Origin: Methylopumilus sp947499625
GTDB lineage: Bacteria > Pseudomonadota > Gammaproteobacteria > Burkholderiales > Methylophilaceae
Assembly: GCA_965234475.1 (NCBI GenBank)
Contig: OZ248397.1
Span: 372,001 to 436,000, forward strand
DNA length: 64,000 nt
Direction of reading: 5' to 3'
The position numbers and the translations under genes were made by a program. How positions within the stretch are numbered: position 1 is the stretch's first letter; each line of letters starts with the position of its first letter. The notes under the pieces were generated by a model. It was given only the letters and a program-made list of their open reading frames with translations. It was not told the origin of the DNA and ran no database searches. Shown here in pieces: positions 59,557 to 64,000 of the stretch.

Positions 59557-60375
59557 ATGAGTGTATTAGAAAATTTCAAAAAGTTAAAAGCAGAAGGAAA
59601 GAAAATTGTAGTTGTTACTTCTTATGACTACTGGAGCGCAAAGATTCTTAACGGAACCGATGTAAACGGTATTTTAATTGGCGACTGTTCGTCTATGGTA
59701 ATGCATGGCCATGGCGACACATTGAGTTCTGATGTGCAAACCATTGCGATGCACACCAGAGCGGTAAGAAAAGGAGCAAAAGACAAATTCCTTATTGCTG
59801 CTATGCCTTTCATGAGTAATAGAAAGGGGATGAAGGAGACAATGGATAACGTTGAAATCTTAATCAAGGCTGGAGCAAATGCACTTAAGATAGAAGGTGT
59901 TGATGGAAACGAAGAGCTCTATGCGCATCTTTCTCAATCAGGTATTCCAACAATCGGACACATTGGGCTTACACCATCTCACCACAATGCAATCGGTGGA
60001 TTTAAAGCTCAAGGAAAAACTATTGAAAGTGAGCTTAGTCTCATTGAAGAAGCCAAAAAACTTGATAAGCTTGGATGCATAGCCATCGTGTTAGAAGCTG
60101 TCCCACAGCACGTAGGTGCCTCGGTTAGAGACGCAGTTTCTATCCCAGTCGTCGGTGTCGGAGCAGGATTAGACGTAGATGGACAAGCACTGGTTTTTCA
60201 AGATGTCCTCGGATTTTCTACAGACTTTAAGCCTAAATTCGTAAGAACATACCTGAATGGAGCCGATCTTATCAAAAATGCCATAAATCAGTTTGCAGCA
60301 GATGTCCATGCAGGGGCATTCCCATCAGCAATCGAAACTTACGCACCGGCTAAGGAACAGCTACTTAAGAAATAA
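59557..60375 (+). CDS. panB: 3-methyl-2-oxobutanoate hydroxymethyltransferase (ketopantoate hydroxymethyltransferase)
   Basis: A 272-residue TIM-barrel enzyme of pantothenate synthesis; it uses 5,10-methylene-THF as the one-carbon donor. Visible motifs: VVTSYDYWSAKI, LIGDCSSMVMHGH with the metal Asp, KIEGVDGNEE, IPTIGHIGLTPSHHN, VLEAVPQ and VGVGAGLDVDGQ. The start ATG 59557 gives the normal length. No panC is adjacent. It sits alone between two tRNA-Lys remnants, which suggests transfer as a cassette. Confidence 0.92.
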   Translation: MSVLENFKKLKAEGKKIVVVTSYDYWSAKILNGTDVNGILIGDCSSMVMHGHGDTLSSDVQTIAMHTRAVRKGAKDKFLIAAMPFMSNRKGMKETMDNVEILIKAGANALKIEGVDGNEELYAHLSQSGIPTIGHIGLTPSHHNAIGGFKAQGKTIESELSLIEEAKKLDKLGCIAIVLEAVPQHVGASVRDAVSIPVVGVGAGLDVDGQALVFQDVLGFSTDFKPKFVRTYLNGADLIKNAINQFAADVHAGAFPSAIETYAPAKEQLLKK

Positions 60376-60431
60376 ACAGTTTATTTAAAATCAAAGCTTC
60401 CAACAATAAATACTTAACACTTTTTAACATT

Positions 60432-60998
60432 CTAAAAAGTGTAGGTTTTATTGGGAGTAACACAATGTGTCAAAGGTATATCTTGTTCAGTGATATTTTC
60501 TATACCACTACAAGGCTTAAAAATGCTGATTCCAATTCTTTTTGTATCTTTGTGTAAAGAAGCAAAAAAACGATCGTAAAATCCTTTACCATAACCTACT
60601 CGATAACCTTCAAGATCGAAAGCTAGAAGAGGAGTGATGACAACATCAATAGCATCGCTTTTTTTCCAAATAGGATCAATTGGTTCGGTAATATTATTTT
60701 TTGTTTGTTTTGTTTTGGTATGAGGTCCAAATTCTGCATTTTTTAATGTGCCTTCTTTAAAGTTACTAACAGGCACCACAACATTAATGTTATTTTTCCA
60801 GCAATACTGAATGATTGGCATAGTGTTTATCTCACCCTTTGAATAGATGGGTAAAAAACAATGAATACACTCAGGCTTAAATTTTTTAATAAGCTCAATA
60901 GTATTTTGGATAATATGAGATTCTTCTTCTTCAAATACGGCAGCAGAAAGTTCTTGACGCTTTTTTAAATACGTTTTTCTAACTATATCTTTTTTCAT
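60432..60998 (-). CDS. 5-formyltetrahydrofolate cyclo-ligase
   Basis: A 188-residue MTHFS-family enzyme (ygfA/fau type). RKTYLKKRQELS at the start and YRVGYGKGFYDRF at about 138-150 (ATP-binding signature) are decisive. It recycles 5-formyl-THF to 5,10-methenyl-THF. Both this gene and panB deal with folate one-carbon units and lie in the same repeat-bracketed segment, convergent to each other. Confidence 0.92.
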   Translation of the reverse strand: MKKDIVRKTYLKKRQELSAAVFEEEESHIIQNTIELIKKFKPECIHCFLPIYSKGEINTMPIIQYCWKNNINVVVPVSNFKEGTLKNAEFGPHTKTKQTKNNITEPIDPIWKKSDAIDVVITPLLAFDLEGYRVGYGKGFYDRFFASLHKDTKRIGISIFKPCSGIENITEQDIPLTHCVTPNKTYTF

Positions 60999-61064
60999 AA
61001 TAAATGTTGACGGGGTAATAAGGAAGTGGTGGCCAAATAAAATCTCACGATATAATTTATAATT

Positions 61065-61103
61065 ATTAAGAGTCCATTGCTCTGCCAGCTGAGCTAATCC
61101 CCC
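61065..61103 (-). pseudogene. tRNA-Lys 5'-half remnant, copy C
   Basis: ATTAAGAGTCCATTGCTCTGCCAGC and GAGCTAATCCCCC match the anticodon arm, D-arm and 5' end of tRNA-Lys with three substitutions; the 3' half is gone. The same upstream flank follows, to about 61195 (ending GCTGGAATAGAGGTGTGT). Confidence 0.92.
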
Positions 61104-61221
61104 AGAAAGTGATATTTTACAGTATTTGTCTGTGTTGTAGAGTGTTCAGGACTGGGGTTTTTGGCAGGAGCTGGAATAGAGGTGTGTAAGCAAAAGTCTA
61201 AAAACAAGTAGAATACTAGCC

Positions 61222-62553
61222 ATGAAAACTCCACCTCAAATCACTCTTAAAGAAGCCTTTATGTATTGGTTAAAACTGGGCTTTATTAGTTTTGGTGGGC
61301 CAGCCGGTCAAATCTCAATCATGTATCAAGACCTCGTTGAAAATAAACGATGGATATCTAAGAAACGTTTCTTACATGCGCTTAATTTCTGCATGTTATT
61401 ACCTGGACCAGAAGCACAGCAACTTGCCACTTATATTGGTTGGCTCATGCATAGAACATTGGGTGGGCTTATAGCAGGATTACTTTTTGTATTGCCATCT
61501 TTCTTTATATTAGTTTTATTAGGATTCATCTATATGTCTTATGGTGAATTACCAATTATCAAAGCAGTATTCAGTGGTATTAAACCTGCTGTGGTCGCGA
61601 TCGTATTATTTGCGGCTTATCGTATCGGACAAAGAACGCTACATAACTTCATTTTAAGTTTGATTGCATTAGCTTCTTTCATTGCCATATTCTTTTTTAA
61701 ACTTCCATTTCCTCTTATTGTATTGTCGGCTGCTGTTATAGGTTGGATAGGTAGTCATCGCTATGCCAAGTATTTTGAATCACACGCACACGCATCTATT
61801 AAAGAAAATACAAAACATCAGTCATCTATTATTAATGACAACACTGCTATTCCTTTGCATGCAAAATACAACACCCAAAAGCTAATCAAAACCTTAGCAA
61901 TTGGAATACTCATTGGAGTAGCCGCTTTTTGTTATTTAATCTATGCATATGGGTTTGATCATTTACTCACCCAAACAGCTTTATTTTTTACTAAAGCAGC
62001 TTTATTAACTTTTGGTGGGGCCTATGCAGTGCTGCCTTATGTATATCAAGGTGTGGTGGAACATTACCATTGGATTTCACCACAGCAGATGATTGATGGT
62101 TTAGCTTTAGGAGAAACAACGCCTGGCCCATTGATCATGGTGATTACTTTTATTGGATTTGTGAGTGGATGGGTAAATAACTTCATGCCAACTCTAAATC
62201 CTATTTTCTCAGCATTACTTACAACTACTGCCGCTACATTTTTTACATTCTTACCCAGTTTTATTATGATTTTTGCAGGTGCTCCCTTAATAGAATCGAC
62301 AAGAAAGAATATTAAATTTGCAGCACCTCTTACTGCAATTACTTCTGCAGTGGTGGGAGTAATTTTAAATCTAGCTTTATTCTTTGCTTATCATGTATTT
62401 TGGAATGAAAAGGCATCGGCTATTAGTTATGCATCAATACTAATTACTCTTATTTCTTTAATTGCTTTAATAAGATTTAAAGTGAATACCTTATATGTAA
62501 TTTTTGCGAGCTGTATCGTAGGAATAGTTTTATCTACTTTAAATATAAGCTAG
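61222..62553 (+). CDS. chrA: Chromate efflux transporter, ChrA family
   Basis: A 443-residue membrane protein made of two homologous halves. Each half begins with the ChrA motif: LKLGFISFGGPAGQISIMYQ at the start, and FFTKAALLTFGGAYAVLPYV after the central loop, each followed by a PGP motif (LLPGPEAQQLATYIGW; TTPGPLIMVITFIGF). About ten transmembrane helices. It exports chromate with proton or sulfate-type coupling in known members. It stands alone, bracketed by flank repeats. Confidence 0.93.
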   Translation: MKTPPQITLKEAFMYWLKLGFISFGGPAGQISIMYQDLVENKRWISKKRFLHALNFCMLLPGPEAQQLATYIGWLMHRTLGGLIAGLLFVLPSFFILVLLGFIYMSYGELPIIKAVFSGIKPAVVAIVLFAAYRIGQRTLHNFILSLIALASFIAIFFFKLPFPLIVLSAAVIGWIGSHRYAKYFESHAHASIKENTKHQSSIINDNTAIPLHAKYNTQKLIKTLAIGILIGVAAFCYLIYAYGFDHLLTQTALFFTKAALLTFGGAYAVLPYVYQGVVEHYHWISPQQMIDGLALGETTPGPLIMVITFIGFVSGWVNNFMPTLNPIFSALLTTTAATFFTFLPSFIMIFAGAPLIESTRKNIKFAAPLTAITSAVVGVILNLALFFAYHVFWNEKASAISYASILITLISLIALIRFKVNTLYVIFASCIVGIVLSTLNIS

Positions 62554-62608
62554 GCAGAAGGTTTGGCTAGGGGATTTTACCGAGACTGGAATAGGGGCGT
62601 GCTGCAAA

Positions 62609-62630
62609 ATATCCGGAATCCGGAGATTTT
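62609..62630. repeat. TATCCGGAATCCGGAGAT element, copy 3
   Basis: The best copy of a short palindromic repeat (TCCGGAATCCGGA) with degenerate copies at 57829-57847 and 58745-58765. All lie in non-coding gaps of the right-hand patchwork, this one after a weak tRNA-flank copy (62560-62605). Confidence 0.7.
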
Positions 62631-62673
62631 GGATGATGTTGAACTTTCAACAACAAAAGTGTATCTTAAAAGT

Positions 62674-63042
62674 ATGAAAGCTATTAAAAACTATTTAATT
62701 TTATGTTTGTTGCTTGTTTTGCCTCTTCAGAGCATTGCAGCTACCTTCCAGCTTGTCTGCCAGAACACTCATAAAACTTCAGTGGCTAATGAAAAAAACA
62801 TGAGTCATTGCCATCAAACTCAAGCTAAAGCTATAGAGCATAAACAATCAAAAGAAGCTCAAGGTCATAACACTTCAAATCATTGCCTATCATTTTGCGC
62901 GCAAGCAAGTATGGCTGCATTAATTCAAGATACTGTTATGTTGTCTTCTCAAAATAACGATATCGTTTTTAAGCAGTATATACATCATTACGATTCTGTA
63001 ATTCCCCCTAGTATCCAAAGACCACCCATTAGCTTTTCTTAA
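62674..63042 (+). CDS. Secreted histidine-rich protein, probably metal-related
   Basis: A 122-residue protein with signal peptide (KNYLILCLLLVLPLQSIAA) and a mature part with many His and Cys residues (MSHCHQTQAKAIEHKQ, GHNTSNHCLSFCAQAS). This resembles the DUF2946-like proteins beside copper or cobalt resistance genes. ATG 62674 is chosen because it opens the signal peptide; the longer frame begins in repeat DNA. It is followed by an outer-membrane protein and an HMA protein. Confidence 0.7.
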   Translation: MKAIKNYLILCLLLVLPLQSIAATFQLVCQNTHKTSVANEKNMSHCHQTQAKAIEHKQSKEAQGHNTSNHCLSFCAQASMAALIQDTVMLSSQNNDIVFKQYIHHYDSVIPPSIQRPPISFS

Positions 63043-63093
63043 AAATTGAGTTGGGCTTAATTTAAGCCTTATTTTTATTACTTAAGGAAATCT

Positions 63094-63753
63094 ATGTTTA
63101 CTTGTAACTTTAGATTATGGGTAATCCCCTTAATCTTACTATCAAGTCATCTAGTATTCGCAGCGCCTATGGGTTTTGAGGGTTCTGTGATGACTATGGT
63201 GGACTTCAATCAAAATTGGCGTGAAGTGGGATTCAATTATGCAATTACATCACGTGATGCTTTGGGATTAACACATCTTGAGTTTCGTTCAGATGATTAC
63301 AAAGATAAACGTGAAGTAGATACGCTTAATTACACACGTCTATTATCTCGTTGGAATTCAACCGATGCTCAAAGTAATCTTTGGCTATTTATAGGGATAG
63401 GTGAGATAAGAGGAAGTGCTAATAATCAAAGTATAGATAGTAAAGGCATTGCTTCACCAGGCTTTCAGTTTGATTATGAAACGACGCGCATTTACTTTGC
63501 GGCTACTCATAAACTTTACCGAGCTTCAAATTTAAATCACGACAACACATCAATTCGTGCTGGTTTTTCTTTTTATGAGGCCGAATACAATGAGACGCAA
63601 CCGTGGTTTATTTTAGAGACTAAATATACCAATCAAATATCTGACAAGATTGAAGTGATACCTATGTTAAGACTTATTAATAAAAATATCTTTGTTGAGG
63701 GGGGCATGAACAATAGTGGCCAACCTCGTTTAAATCTTATGTATACATTTTAA
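63094..63753 (+). CDS. Predicted outer-membrane beta-barrel protein
   Basis: A 219-residue protein with a signal peptide (cleavage after VFAA) and amphipathic beta strands throughout (VGFNYAITSRDALGLTHLEF, SNLWLFIGIGEIRG, WFILETKYT) ending in the C-terminal aromatic (NLMYTF) recognised by the Bam machinery. Family unknown. It is within ten bases of the HMA gene and likely part of a metal-handling operon. Confidence 0.7.
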   Translation: MFTCNFRLWVIPLILLSSHLVFAAPMGFEGSVMTMVDFNQNWREVGFNYAITSRDALGLTHLEFRSDDYKDKREVDTLNYTRLLSRWNSTDAQSNLWLFIGIGEIRGSANNQSIDSKGIASPGFQFDYETTRIYFAATHKLYRASNLNHDNTSIRAGFSFYEAEYNETQPWFILETKYTNQISDKIEVIPMLRLINKNIFVEGGMNNSGQPRLNLMYTF

Positions 63754-63762
63754 GGAGTTTTT

Positions 63763-64000
63763 ATGAAACATTTATTATTAGTAGTCAGTTTGGGATTATT
63801 TTTAACAAGTTTGAGTGGCTTTGCGACACCATCTTACAAAGTGACTGTGAATGGCATGGTATGTTCTTTTTGTGCGCAAGGCATTGAAAAGAAAATGAAA
63901 GCCTTAAGCGAAACAAAAGATATATATGTTGGACTAAAGAATCGTCTAGTGGTAGTTGAAGTAAAAGAAGGCTTAACTTTATCTCAAGATGTCATTAGAA
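63763..64000 (+). CDS. Periplasmic heavy-metal-associated (HMA) domain protein (partial)
   Basis: The first 79 residues are in the window: a signal peptide (KHLLLVVSLGLFLTSLSGFA) and an HMA fold with the metal site GMVCSFCAQGIEKKM (C-x2-C; usual form GMxCxxC). Such proteins bind Cu(I), Hg(II) or similar ions in the periplasm. A strong ribosome binding site (AAGGAG) precedes the ATG. The 3' end lies beyond the window. Confidence 0.9.
   Translation, partial: MKHLLLVVSLGLFLTSLSGFATPSYKVTVNGMVCSFCAQGIEKKMKALSETKDIYVGLKNRLVVVEVKEGLTLSQDVIR

Noticed and set aside
62563..62673. N-terminal extension of the histidine-rich protein
   Set aside because: It is made of repeat DNA and would bury the signal peptide.

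Overview
The window looks like the chromosome of an AT-rich methylotrophic betaproteobacterium of the Methylophilaceae (a Methylotenera or Candidatus Methylopumilus type). Three things point there: the order rpfE-recJ-tpiA-secG-tRNA-Leu-nuoA..N-DUF2818, which I know from betaproteobacteria; low GC throughout; and an unlinked pqqA gene, the precursor peptide of the methanol-dehydrogenase cofactor PQQ. The assignment is inference, not a database result.

Positions 1-33,170 are dense core genome. They hold wrbA, purB, rlmJ, a family-5-like uracil-DNA glycosylase, a tautomerase, uvrC, pgsA, three tRNAs, rpfE-recJ, tpiA-secG, tRNA-Leu, the 14-gene complex I operon with two trailing genes, tRNA-Val, and the translation block thrS-infC-rpmI-rplT-pheS-pheT-ihfA-merR, ending at tRNA-Pro. 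Two genes here use rare starts: infC (ATC) and the MerR-type gene (probably CTG). Positions 33,170-39,890 are lighter: an NTF2-like protein, sthA, an SpmA/SpmB fusion, several small unknown proteins, the orphan pqqA with its own terminator, an oxidoreductase and two small envelope proteins.

Positions 39,898-53,701 are a 13.8-kb integrative island in the 3' end of a tRNA-Lys(CTT) gene. A 50-bp direct repeat of the tRNA 3' part bounds it, and a tyrosine recombinase lies just inside the left end, with clustered GTAGTC motifs near both ends. Its centre is a defence-like block: a GIY-YIG nuclease with an uncharacterised C-terminal domain, a free-standing copy of that domain, an HNH nuclease, two overlapping paralogous DNA cytosine-5 methyltransferases, and a DUF2779-type two-domain nuclease. 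The island also carries a cspA gene, an inverted copy of the chromosomal tRNA-Gly/tRNA-Cys pair, a possible 89-nt terminated leader RNA, and a run of tightly packed small unknown genes.

Positions 53,730-64,000 form a patchwork. Genes for an SGNH hydrolase, a ferritin-like protein, PPK2, an orphan iscU, DUF3293, cupin, DoxX, panB, 5-formyl-THF cyclo-ligase, ChrA, and an HMA-protein cluster are interspersed with repeated fragments of the tRNA-Lys 5' half and its upstream flank. I read these as remains of successive insertions at the same tRNA gene, giving a cassette-like hotspot.
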